A stretch of DNA of 64,000 nt from Caldimonas tepidiphila (GTDB lineage: Bacteria; Pseudomonadota; Gammaproteobacteria; Burkholderiales; Burkholderiaceae_C), in assembly GCF_003569765.1 (NCBI RefSeq), contig NZ_QXMG01000002.1, forward strand, positions 1-64,000. Direction: 5' to 3'. Below are positions 19,627 through 28,607 of this stretch, one piece after another. A program made the position numbers and the translations under genes. How positions within the stretch are numbered: position 1 is the first letter of the stretch; each line of letters begins with the position of its first letter. The notes beneath the pieces were generated by a model that worked only from the letters and a program-made list of their open reading frames with translations, searched no databases and was not told the DNA's origin.

Positions 19627-20681
19627 CGTGTCTCCTCCCTCTCGTCCCAGGTCGCCAGCAGCGCGGCCTGCGCCTCGGGCGGCTGCGCCGACAGCCGCAC
19701 CCAGCCGGGCAGGCCGAAGGACGCCGCGTCGCGCAGTTTCAAGCCTCGCGCACGCCAGGCCGCATGCCGGCCGGCGGCGGCCTCGACCGGGCCGGGCGGG
19801 CGGGCGAGCAGGAAGGGCGTGACGCTGTCGCGCAACTGCCAGCCGCGCGCGCGCAGCGCAGCGCAGAGCTGCTCCTTCCACCCGGCGAGCACGCGCAGGT
19901 CGGCGGCGAGCCGCTCCTGCGCCTGCGGCGTGCAGAAGCCCTCGACCATCGCCGCGCCCTCGGCGCCAAGCACCCAGGCCGGTGCGAAGCGGCGCAGCGC
20001 GTCGGCGTCGGCCTCGGCGCCGTCCGGCGCGATCGCGTAGGCGCCGCGCACCCCGGTCAGCCCGCAGGCCTTGTTCGGCGACCACAGCCGCCAGGCGCGC
20101 GACGCGGCGGCGGGCGGCGCCGCGCCGTCGAGGCGCAGCGGCGCGTAGGCGAGGTCGAGCGCCGCGACCGCGCCCGCCTCCTCGGCATGCGCGAGGAGCG
20201 CCTCCAGCTCGCCGGCCGCGAGCGCATGGCCGGTCGGGTTGCAGGGGGCGCAGATCCACAGCAGATCGCCCGGCCGCAGCGCGGGCAGCCCGGCGCCGAG
20301 CGTGCCGGACCAGGCCCGCGGCTCGGCGCCGAGCGCGCGCGCCGCGGCGGCGTACTCGCCGTAGCCCGGCTGCGGCACCCACACCCGCCGTGCGCCGCCG
20401 CACTGCCGCAGCGCCAGCGTCAGGCGCCAGATGAACTCGCCTGCGCTCCCGGCCGGCACCACCCGCGCGGCGTCCACGCCGTGCCAGCATGCGACCTGCT
20501 CGCGCAGCGCGCGGTAGCCCGGCTCCGGGTAGCGATGCCGATCCGCCCGCGCGAGCGCGTCCGCGACGGCGGGCGGGGGGCCGAGCGGGTTGGCGTTGGT
20601 CGAGAAGTCCCAGTGCAGCGGCGGGCCGTCGTCGGTGCCGCCGTGCTCGGTGACGGGGAGGGCGAGTCGGTCGAGCTTCAT
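19623..20681 (-). CDS. cobD: Threonine-phosphate decarboxylase (PLP-dependent, class I/II aminotransferase fold)
   Basis: 352 residues. It makes (R)-1-amino-2-propanol phosphate, the linker of the nucleotide loop (named CobD in Salmonella, CobC in Pseudomonas denitrificans). Motifs: DFSTNANPLGPP near the N terminus, YPEPGYRALR, CAPCNPTGHAL, a DLAY segment for PLP, and the PLP lysine in SPNKACGLTGVRG (about 215-227). It overlaps cbiB and cobQ by 4 bases each. The specificity is inferred from the operon and the N-terminal motif; the fold alone would also fit HisC. Confidence 0.88.
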   Translation of the reverse strand: MKLDRLALPVTEHGGTDDGPPLHWDFSTNANPLGPPPAVADALARADRHRYPEPGYRALREQVACWHGVDAARVVPAGSAGEFIWRLTLALRQCGGARRVWVPQPGYGEYAAAARALGAEPRAWSGTLGAGLPALRPGDLLWICAPCNPTGHALAAGELEALLAHAEEAGAVAALDLAYAPLRLDGAAPPAAASRAWRLWSPNKACGLTGVRGAYAIAPDGAEADADALRRFAPAWVLGAEGAAMVEGFCTPQAQERLAADLRVLAGWKEQLCAALRARGWQLRDSVTPFLLARPPGPVEAAAGRHAAWRARGLKLRDAASFGLPGWVRLSAQPPEAQAALLATWDEREETR

Positions 20682-21655
20682 GCCACGAGCCGGAAGAGGG
20701 CGGAGACGAGCAGCGGCAGCGCGAAGGCGAGCAGCGCGGCGCACACCGCGCCGCGGAACACCGCGACCTCGGCGATCGTGAGCGCCGCGCGCAGGTCGTC
20801 CGACTCCGGCGCGCGGCCCGCCGCGTTGAGCGCGTAGACGCCCGGCTTGCCCAGGCGCACGCCGAGGCGCAGCGCCATCGCGCCCATCGGCCAGCCGCCG
20901 TTGGGCGAGGGCGTGCCGCGCGCCTCGCGGCGCAGCGCGGCCCAGCCCGCGGCGCCCGGGCCGATCAGCAGCGCGGTGAGGCGCGCCGGCAGCCAGGACA
21001 GCACGTCGTCGGCGCGCGCCGCGCACTTGCCGGCCCATTCCCAGTCGCCGCGGTAGCCCCACATCGCGTCGGCGGTGTTGGCGTAGCGGTAGAGCGCCGC
21101 GCCCGGCAGGCCCGCGGCCGCGAACCAGCACAGCGGCGCGATCACCGAGTCGTTCAGGTTCTCGGCCAGCGTCTCGATCGCCGCCTCGCGGATCTCGTGC
21201 GCGTCCAGCGCCGAGGTGTCGCGGCTGACGAGCCGCGACAGCCGCGCGCGCGCCGCGGGCAGCCCCTCGGCGAAGGCGTCCTCGACCGCGGCGACCTCGT
21301 CGTGCAGCATGCGCCACGCCAGCAGCGGTTTCAGCAGCAGCCCGGCCGCGAGCGCAAAGAGGACCAGCGCGGCGAGCGGGATGGGCGCGAGCCAGGCGAC
21401 GACGAGCCCGAGCGCGGCCTGCAGCGCGAGCGCGGCGGCCAGCACCAGCGCCGCGCCGGCGGCCCAGGCCAGCGTGCCGAGCGCGAAGGCCGTGCCGGGG
21501 CGCGCGTGGCGCACGCGCGGACCCAGCGCGCCGAGGTAGCGCCCGATCCAGGCGACCGGGTGCCAGCGCAGCGGCGGCTCGCCGAGCGCGCGGTCCACCG
21601 CGAGCGCGACCGCGACCGCGCCGGCGGCGCCGAGCAGGGCCAGCTCTGCAGGCAT
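20678..21655 (-). CDS. cbiB: Adenosylcobinamide-phosphate synthase
   Basis: 325 residues, a polytopic inner-membrane protein. It attaches aminopropanol phosphate to adenosylcobyric acid. Diagnostic segments are the N-terminal GEPPLRWHPVAWIG (about 25-38), SRDTSALDAHEIREAAIETLAENLNDSVIAP split across about 155-185, and YRYANTADAMWGYR (about 200). It starts on the last base of the cobO stop codon (TGATG), so the two are coupled. Called CobD in the aerobic nomenclature. Confidence 0.93.
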   Translation of the reverse strand: MPAELALLGAAGAVAVALAVDRALGEPPLRWHPVAWIGRYLGALGPRVRHARPGTAFALGTLAWAAGAALVLAAALALQAALGLVVAWLAPIPLAALVLFALAAGLLLKPLLAWRMLHDEVAAVEDAFAEGLPAARARLSRLVSRDTSALDAHEIREAAIETLAENLNDSVIAPLCWFAAAGLPGAALYRYANTADAMWGYRGDWEWAGKCAARADDVLSWLPARLTALLIGPGAAGWAALRREARGTPSPNGGWPMGAMALRLGVRLGKPGVYALNAAGRAPESDDLRAALTIAEVAVFRGAVCAALLAFALPLLVSALFRLVA

Positions 21656-22224
21656 CAGTCCTCGATCCCGCGCTGCGCCGGCACGCCGGCCTTGAAGTGG
21701 TGCTTCACCAGCGTCATCTCGGTCACCGTGTCGGCGAGCTCGATCAGCTCCGGCGGGCAGCCGCGGCCGGTCAGCACGACGTGCACGTGCTCCGGGCGCT
21801 CGCGCAGCGCGGCCAGCACCGCGTCGAGCGGCAGCCAGCCGTAGCGCAGCGGGTACATGATCTCGTCGAGCACGACGAGGAAGTGCTCGCCGGCGCGGAT
21901 CGTCGCCTCGGCCCGTTCCCAGCCCTCGCGCGCGAGCTGCGCCGAGTGCTCCAGGTCCTTGCTCTTCCAGCTGAAGCCGTCGCCCAGGCCCTCGATCGGC
22001 ACGCCGAGCTGCTCGAAGACGCGGTGCTCGCCGAAGCGCGCGCTCGGCACCTTCATGAACTGGTAGATCTTCACGGCCTTGCCGCGGCCGTGCGCGCGCA
22101 GCGCGAGGCCGAAGGCCGCGGTGCTCTTGCCCTTGCCGTCGCCGGTGTGCACGAGCACGAGGCCGCGACGCTCGCCGTCGGGGCGCTCGTAGCGGCGCTC
22201 GCTCGGAGGGGTCTCGATCTGCAT
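21655..22224 (-). CDS. cobO: Cob(I)yrinic acid a,c-diamide adenosyltransferase (CobA/CobO/BtuR type)
   Basis: 189 residues. It transfers the adenosyl group of ATP to the cobalt of corrinoids. The P-loop is [14 protein letters not shown] (about 26-39), followed by [28 protein letters not shown] and [12 protein letters not shown]. The start at 22224 has AAAGGACA upstream. It follows bluB by 27 bases. Confidence 0.95.
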   Translation of the reverse strand: MQIETPPSERRYERPDGERRGLVLVHTGDGKGKSTAAFGLALRAHGRGKAVKIYQFMKVPSARFGEHRVFEQLGVPIEGLGDGFSWKSKDLEHSAQLAREGWERAEATIRAGEHFLVVLDEIMYPLRYGWLPLDAVLAALRERPEHVHVVLTGRGCPPELIELADTVTEMTLVKHHFKAGVPAQRGIED

Positions 22225-22251
22225 GGGGGATGTCCTTTCGGTTGGGGCCGC

Positions 22252-22956
22252 TCAGGGGGCGCTGTGGCCCCAGCGGTTGGTGTAGAGCAGCTCGTCGAGC
22301 GGGCGCGCGCGGCGCCAGCCCTCGAGCTCGAGCATCGGCGCGTCGTAGAAGCGCTCGACCGGGCCGAGGCACAGCAGGCCCATCGGCCGCGCGCCGTCGG
22401 GCAGTTGCAGCAGCGTCGCGAGCGCGGCCGGGTCGAACATCGAGACCCAGCCCATGCCGAGGTTCTCGGCGCGCGACGCGAGCCACAGGTTCTCGATCGC
22501 GCAGGCGAGCGAGCAGACCGCCATCTCGGCGGGCAGCGTGCGGCGGCCGAACACCGTGCCGTCGTCGGGCGCGAGCACCGCGACGAGCAGCTCGGCGCAC
22601 TCGCGCACGCCCTCGACCTTCAGGCGCAGGAACTCGGCGCCGCGCTCGCCGAGCGCCTCGGCGGTCTGCTGCCGCTCGGCATCGACCAGCGCGTGCAGGC
22701 CGGCGCGCAGCTCCGCATCGAGCACGCGGATAAAACGCCAGGGCTGCATCAGGCCCACCGAGGGGCCCTGGTGCGCGGCCTCCAGCAGGCGGCGCAGCAC
22801 CTCCGGCTCGACGCGGGCGCCGGCGACGAAGTGCCGCATGTCGCGCCGCGCGGCGATCACGCGGTAGAGCGCGTCGCGCTCGGCGGCGTCGAAGCTCCCA
22901 TCGCGCGGGGTATTCCCGGCGGGAGCCGGTTCGCAGCGCATCGATTCAGGCGGCAT
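22252..22956 (-). CDS. bluB: 5,6-dimethylbenzimidazole synthase
   Basis: 234 residues, a flavin-destroying nitroreductase-fold enzyme that converts FMNH2 and oxygen to dimethylbenzimidazole, the lower ligand of B12; this implies aerobic lower-ligand synthesis. Motifs: IAARRDMRHF (about 38-47), GPSVGLMQPWRF, ENLGMGWVSMFDP and the C-terminal RRARPLDELLYTNRWG. The ATG at 22956 is preferred because CGAGGTG precedes it at good spacing; another in-frame ATG lies five codons in. A 165-base gap separates it from cobB, the widest inside the operon apart from the 341-base leader. Confidence 0.93.
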   Translation of the reverse strand: MPPESMRCEPAPAGNTPRDGSFDAAERDALYRVIAARRDMRHFVAGARVEPEVLRRLLEAAHQGPSVGLMQPWRFIRVLDAELRAGLHALVDAERQQTAEALGERGAEFLRLKVEGVRECAELLVAVLAPDDGTVFGRRTLPAEMAVCSLACAIENLWLASRAENLGMGWVSMFDPAALATLLQLPDGARPMGLLCLGPVERFYDAPMLELEGWRRARPLDELLYTNRWGHSAP

Positions 22957-23121
22957 GGGGCACCTCGGCGTTCGGGCCAGGAGCTCGGCAGTGCCGGCCG
23001 CGGGGAAGGCCGGCCCGCCCCGGCCGGTCCCGGCCGGGCATCGTGCCACCCGGCAGGGGGCCGAAGATGGCGGGAGCTTTCTTCAACATACAAGCTGCCC
23101 CTTGAAAACCCAGCGCAAGCG
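22957..23121. other. Spacer between cobB and bluB; no second B12 riboswitch
   Basis: No cobalamin-aptamer elements are present. At 23070-23090 it has the AT-rich motif TGTATGTTGAAGAAAGCT (reverse strand) that recurs inside cobC and mnmH. The remainder is GC-rich with several GGCCGG palindromes but no U-tract. Confidence 0.5.
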
Positions 23122-24434
23122 TCAGCACTGCGGTGCCGGCTGGAACAGCGCCGCCACCGCATGCGGGTCGGACGGGAAGTAGTGGTGGATGTAGCTCGCG
23201 GTGGTGCGCCCGAGCCGGTAGACCGCCTCGGCGGTGCGGCCGCCGTTGGGGTTCTCGCCGCGCGCGATCGGCGCGAGCGGCGTCTCGAGCGAGGAGTAAT
23301 GAAAACTGTGGCCGCGCAGCTCGCCCTCGGGCAGCGCGATGCGCTGCAGCCCGAGCGCCTGGAAGCGCTTCTTCATCGTCGCCTCGCCCGGCAGCAGCCC
23401 GGCCATCGCGTGGCGCCGGCCCTCGGCGTCGGTCAGGCCGTCGAGCAGGAACAGCAGCCCGCCGCACTCGGCCAGCAGCGGTTTTCCACTCGCCTGGTGC
23501 GCGCGCAGGTCCGCGATCAGCGAGGCGTTTGCGGCGAGCGCCGCGGCGTGCAGCTCGGGGTAGCCGCCGGGCAGCCACAGCGCGTCGCAGTCCGGCAGCC
23601 GCGCATCCGAGAGCGGCGAGAAGGGGATCAGCTCGGCGCCGAGCGCGCGCAGCACGTCGAGGTTGGCCGGGTAGGCGAAGGAGAAGGCCTCGTCGCTCGC
23701 GACCGCGATACGCACGCCGGCCAGGCGCGGCTCGATCGCGGGCAGGTCCTGCGGCTCGAAGGCGACCGGCGGCGGCAGCCAGTCCGCGCCGCCGCCTTGT
23801 CCCCACGCATCGGCCCAGGCATCGAGCCGCGCCTCGAGGTCCGGCAGCTCGGCGGCCTGCACGAGGCCGAGGTGGCGTTCGGGCAGCGCGAGCAGCGCGT
23901 CGCGCTTCAGCGCCGCGACGAGCGGCAGCCCGGCTGGCAGCGACTCGGAAACCATGCGCGCATGGCCCTCGCTGCCGACGCGGTTCGCGACGACGCCCGC
24001 GACGCGGATGTCAGAGCGGTAGCTCGCCAGGCCGTGCGCGATCGCGCCGAAGGTCTGCGCCATCGAGCCGGCGTCGATCACCGCCAGCACCGGCAGGCCG
24101 AAGGCGGCGGCGAGGTCGGCGCTGCACGGGTCGCCGTCGAACAGGCCCATCACGCCCTCGACCAGCAGCAGGTCGGCGTCCTGCGCCGCCTCGTGCAGCA
24201 GCGCGCGGCAGTGCGCGAGCCCGCCCATGAACAGGTCGAGCTGCTGCGCCGGGCGGCCGGCGGCGCGCGCGAGCAGCATCGGGTCGATGAAGTCCGGCCC
24301 GGTCTTGAAGACGCGCACGCGCAGGCCGCGCCGAGCGTGGAAGCGCGCGATCGCCGCGGTGACGCTGGTCTTGCCCTGGCCGGAGGCGGGGGCGCTGACG
24401 AGCATCGCGGGGCAGCGGGCGACGGTCCTGGGGT

Positions 24435-24438
<4 letters not shown>
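23122..24438 (-). CDS. cobB: Cobyrinate a,c-diamide synthase
   Basis: 438 residues. It amidates the a and c carboxylates of (hydrogeno)cobyrinic acid with glutamine and ATP. The N-terminal P-loop is SAPASGQGKTSVTAAI (about 15-30), followed by FKTGPDFIDP and LLVEGVMGLFDG. The C-terminal glutamine amidotransferase domain has LWLPGGYPELHA, LAECGGLLFL (nucleophile Cys about 330) and HSFHYSSLE. Starts with ATGA overlapping the ATPase gene upstream. Its presence implies corrin-ring synthesis or cobyrinate uptake, although no ring-building genes are in this window. Confidence 0.95.
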
Positions 24439-25219
<781 letters not shown>

Positions 25220-25223
<4 letters not shown>

Positions 25224-26209
25224 GCGCCGCTCCATTTCGGCCCGCGGTGCATGCGCCACAGCAGGTAGCCGCCGCCGAACACCGCGGTCAGCACGCCCAC
25301 CGGCAGCTCCTGCGGCGCCAGCGCCCAGCGCGCGGCGATGTCGGCGGCGAGCAGCAGCAGGCCGCCGGCGATCGCCGAAAGCAGAAGCAGCGCGGCATGC
25401 GTGACGCGGAAGACGCTGCGCACCAGGTGCGGCGCCACCAGCCCGACGAAGGCGATCAGCCCGGCCTGCGCGACCGCCGCGCCCGTGGCGAGCGCGAGCG
25501 TGGCGACCAGCAGCACGCGCACGGCCTTCAGCCGCACGCCGAGGCTCGCCGCCGCCGACTCGCCGAGCGTGAGCGCGTCGAGCGCGCGGCTGCAGCCGAT
25601 GCCGGCAGCGAGGCAGGCGGCGAGCGTCATGGCGAGCACCGCCACGCTGCTCCAGCCGAGAAAGCCCGTGGTGCCGAGCATGAAGGCCTGCATCGGGCGC
25701 AGGATGTCCGGCGCCGACAGCAGCGCGAGGTCCTTCACCGCGGCGAGCACGACGCCGACGATGACGCCGGCCAGCAGCAGCCGCAGCGTGTGCTGCACGC
25801 CGCGCGCGAGCGCGAGCGTCATCCACACCGCTAGCACCGCGCCGAGGAAGGCCGCGGCGGTGAGCCCGAGCTTCAGCGCCCAGGCGGTGGCCGCGGGCGA
25901 GGCGCCGACGGCCGCGAGCAGCAGCGCGACGCCGAGCGTCGCGCCCGAGGCGCTGCCGAGCAGGTAGGGGTCGGCCAGCGGGTTGCGGAACAGGCCCTGC
26001 GCGATCGCGCCGCCCAGGCCCAGCAGCGCGCCGGCGAGCCAGGCGCCGAGCGAGCGCGGCGCGCGGATCTCCCACAGGATCTGGCTCGCGACCGCATCGC
26101 CGCTGCTGCCGCCCCAGGGCGGCGACCAGCCGGTGCTGCCGATCGCGACGCCGAGCAGCAGCAGCGCGACGCTGCCCGCCAGCAGCAGGCCGAGGCCCAC
26201 GCCCCTCAC
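25220..26209 (-). CDS. btuC: Cobalamin ABC transporter permease (FecCD family)
   Basis: 329 residues with about ten membrane helices. Family motifs include IRAPRSLGAWLAGALLGLGG, FRNPLADPYLLGSASGATLG (about 88-107) and LIAFVGLVAPHLVR (about 258-271). The start is a GTG at 26209 overlapping the btuF stop (GTGA). It forms a BtuF-C-D importer with its neighbours. Confidence 0.9.
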
Positions 26210-27111
26210 GGTTGCCGTCCCTCGGCGGGGACGAGCTCGCGCAGGCAGCGCGCGAGGATCTGCGCCGCCTCGCCCATGCGCGGGCCCGGGCGCGACAGCA
26301 CGTCGACCTCGGCGTCGCGGAAGCGGCACACGCGCTGGCGGCGCAGCGCGTCGATGCGCTCCCAGCCGGGCCGCGTGGCGAGGTTGACCGCGTTGCGCGA
26401 GGACAGCATCACTACCTGCGGGTCGGCGCGCACGACGAATTCCGGGTTCAGCTTCGGGAAGGGCCCCATGGCCGCCGGCACGATGTTGCGCACCCCGAGG
26501 CGCGCGAGCGTCTGGCCGATGAAGGACGACTCGCCGGCCGCGTAGGGCGCGCTGTCGACCTCGTAGTAGGCGCGCATGCCGCGCGCCGCGGGCGGCACGC
26601 TCTGGGCCGCGGCGCCGACCTGCGCCTCGATGCGGCGCCACAGCCGCTCGCCGTCGGCGGCCGCGTCCGGGCCGCCGAGCAGCTGCGCGACCTTCACCGC
26701 CATGCGCTGCACGTCCTCGTAGGCGCGCGGCTCGAGCGCGACGACCTTGATGCCCAGCGCCTCGAGCCGGTCGATCACGCGCGAGGACAGCGCGAGCAGC
26801 ACCACGTCGGGCCGCAGCGACACGATCATCTCGACGTTGGCGTCCTCGAGCCCTCCGGTGCGCGGCAGCGAGCGCACCGCGGCCGGGTGGTTCGAGTGCC
26901 GGTCCACGCCGACGAGCCGCGCGCAGCCGCCGAGCTCGCACACCGTCTCGGTGAGCGAGGGCAGCAGCGTGACGATGCGCTGCGGCGGCGCCTTCAGGCG
27001 CACGGTCGCGTTGCGGTCGTCGGTGATCCGGATCTCGGCGCGCGCCGGCAGCGTCGACGCGGCGAGCAGCGCCAGCGCCGCCAGGGCCGCGCGGAGCACC
27101 CGCTTGCTCAT
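26206..27111 (-). CDS. btuF: Periplasmic cobalamin-binding protein
   Basis: 301 residues. A cleavable signal peptide (positive start, hydrophobic core, ALPARA-like cleavage site near residue 25, here TLPARAEI) leads into the class III binding-protein fold: PQRIVTLLPSLTETVCELG, LVGVDRHSNHPAAV, RPDVVLLA, and ESSFIGQTLARLGVRNIV. It hands cobalamin to BtuCD. A GTCCCGC-CAA-GCGGGAC hairpin (27136-27152) sits in the 73-base gap before it. Confidence 0.88.
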   Translation of the reverse strand: MSKRVLRAALAALALLAASTLPARAEIRITDDRNATVRLKAPPQRIVTLLPSLTETVCELGGCARLVGVDRHSNHPAAVRSLPRTGGLEDANVEMIVSLRPDVVLLALSSRVIDRLEALGIKVVALEPRAYEDVQRMAVKVAQLLGGPDAAADGERLWRRIEAQVGAAAQSVPPAARGMRAYYEVDSAPYAAGESSFIGQTLARLGVRNIVPAAMGPFPKLNPEFVVRADPQVVMLSSRNAVNLATRPGWERIDALRRQRVCRFRDAEVDVLSRPGPRMGEAAQILARCLRELVPAEGRQP

Positions 27112-27135
27112 TGGTGCCCCCTCGCGCTGTGCGCG

Positions 27136-27152
27136 GTCCCGCCAAGCGGGAC
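27136..27152 (-). other. Stem-loop between cobU and btuF
   Basis: Perfect 7-bp stem GTCCCGC/GCGGGAC with a 3-base loop, no following U-run. It is in the only non-overlapping junction of this part of the operon and may be an mRNA processing or stabilising structure. Confidence 0.35.
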
Positions 27153-27184
27153 TTCGCGCGTCTTGGGGCGGCCCGGCGACGCGC

Positions 27185-27751
27185 TCACGCAGCGCCCTTC
27201 AGCATCAGCGGCTGGCCGGCGGCCATCAGCGTCACGCGCTCGCAGGCGAGCGCGGCGGTCTGGTTCAGCCGCCCGAGCGAGTCGACGAAGGCGCGCGTGT
27301 CGCGCCCCATCGGGATCACGCCGAGCCCGATCTCGTTGGACACCAGCACCAGCGGCCCGGCGCAGCGCGCGATCGCGCCGGCGAGCGTCTCCTCGCCGTC
27401 GCCCACCGGCGGCTCGCCCGGCATCACCGGCATCAGCCGGTTCGTCAGCCACAGGGTCAGGCAGTCCACCACCAGCAGCGTGTCGGCGCGGCCGAGTTGC
27501 GTCAGCGCCTCGGCGAGCGCGAGCGGCTCCTCCACCGTCTCCAGGCGCGGCACGCGCGCGGCGCGCTCGCGCTTGTGGCGCTCGATGCGCTCGCGCATCT
27601 CCTCGTCCCAGGGCTGCGCGGTGGCGATCAGCACCGCGCGGTGCGACTCGTCCTGGTCGAGCCAGGCGAGCGCAAGCTCCTCGGCGCGGCGCGACTTGCC
27701 GCTCTTCTGCCCGCCGAGGATCAGCTCGCTGCGAGCCACGTTCAATTTCAT
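27185..27751 (-). CDS. cobU: Adenosylcobinamide kinase / adenosylcobinamide-phosphate guanylyltransferase
   Basis: 188 residues. It phosphorylates adenosylcobinamide and then transfers GMP to it. P-loop GGQKSGKSRRAEE (about 12-24), then IATAQPWDEEM, ERIERHKRERA (containing the guanylated His), VVDCLTLWLTNRL and VSNEIGLGVIPMG. Start at 27751 chosen because it overlaps the previous stop as ATGA; a second ATG lies two codons upstream. Confidence 0.95.
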   Translation of the reverse strand: MKLNVARSELILGGQKSGKSRRAEELALAWLDQDESHRAVLIATAQPWDEEMRERIERHKRERAARVPRLETVEEPLALAEALTQLGRADTLLVVDCLTLWLTNRLMPVMPGEPPVGDGEETLAGAIARCAGPLVLVSNEIGLGVIPMGRDTRAFVDSLGRLNQTAALACERVTLMAAGQPLMLKGAA

Positions 27752-28569
27752 CGACATCTTTGCGCGTTCCACTCCGTCACGATGCGGTGCAGCTGCTCGA
27801 CGCCGTCGGTCAGCGCCGCCGGGCCGGGCTGCAGGATGTCGGCCGACTTGATCTCGAACAGCGAGCCGGTCCGCACCGCGCTCACATCCTGCCATCCCGG
27901 CCTTGCGGCCACCTTCTCGGGCCGGAACTTCTTGCCGCACCACGAGCCGACGACGATCTCGGGGTCGCGCCGCACGATCTCGGCGCCGTCGGCGATGATG
28001 CGCTCGCGCCCCATCGGCTTCGCTGCGAGCTCCGGAAAGCAGTCGTCGCCGCCGGCGATGCCGACCAGCTCCGACACCCAGCGGATCGCGCTGATGTGCG
28101 GCTCGTCCCACTCCTCGAAGTAGACGCGCGGGCGGCGGGGCAGGGCGGCCGCGGCCTGCTTGATCTGCGCCAGCCGCGCGCGCATCGCGGCGATCTTCTC
28201 CAGCCCCTGGTCGGCCTGCCCGACGATCGCAGCCACCTGGAACAGCATCGAGAAGATCTCCTCGACGCTGCGCTGGTTGAACACCGTCACCTGGATACCC
28301 TTGCGGATCAGCTCGGCGGCGATGTCGGCCTGCAGGTCGGAGAAGCCGAACACGCAGTCCGGTTGCAGCTCGAGGATGCGGTCGACCTTGGCGCTGAGGA
28401 AGGCGCTGACCCTGGGCTTCTCGTCGCGCGCACGGCGCGGCCGCACGGTGTAGCCCGAGATGCCGACGATGCGCGCCTCCTCGCCGAGCAGGTAGAGCCA
28501 CTCGGTGGTCTCCTCGGTGAGGCAGACGATGCGGCGGGGGCCGGGGGGCAGTGCGAGGAAGGCTGGCAT
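27748..28569 (-). CDS. BtuF-like cobalamin-binding protein without signal peptide
   Basis: 273 residues with the class III binding-protein fold: RRIVCLTEETTEWLYLLGE, ARIVGISGYTVRP, LELQPDCVFGFSDLQADI, and VYFEEWDEPHISAIRWVSELVG. The N terminus (MPAFLALPPGPRR) has no hydrophobic core or cleavage site, so the product should stay in the cytoplasm. The start is supported by AGAGG upstream and by homology beginning at once. It is the second gene of the operon, after btuB. Similar genes occur in other B12 clusters of proteobacteria, but a function is not established that I know of; intracellular corrinoid binding or delivery is a guess. Confidence 0.75.
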   Translation of the reverse strand: MPAFLALPPGPRRIVCLTEETTEWLYLLGEEARIVGISGYTVRPRRARDEKPRVSAFLSAKVDRILELQPDCVFGFSDLQADIAAELIRKGIQVTVFNQRSVEEIFSMLFQVAAIVGQADQGLEKIAAMRARLAQIKQAAAALPRRPRVYFEEWDEPHISAIRWVSELVGIAGGDDCFPELAAKPMGRERIIADGAEIVRRDPEIVVGSWCGKKFRPEKVAARPGWQDVSAVRTGSLFEIKSADILQPGPAALTDGVEQLHRIVTEWNAQRCR

Positions 28570-28607
28570 GTCGGACCTCTCTGCTCTCCCGGCGGCCGCC
28601 GCGGCGT

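Noticed and set aside
22957-23121. A second cobalamin riboswitch before bluB
   Set aside because: None of the conserved aptamer blocks (GCAACGG core, B12 box) is present in the gap.
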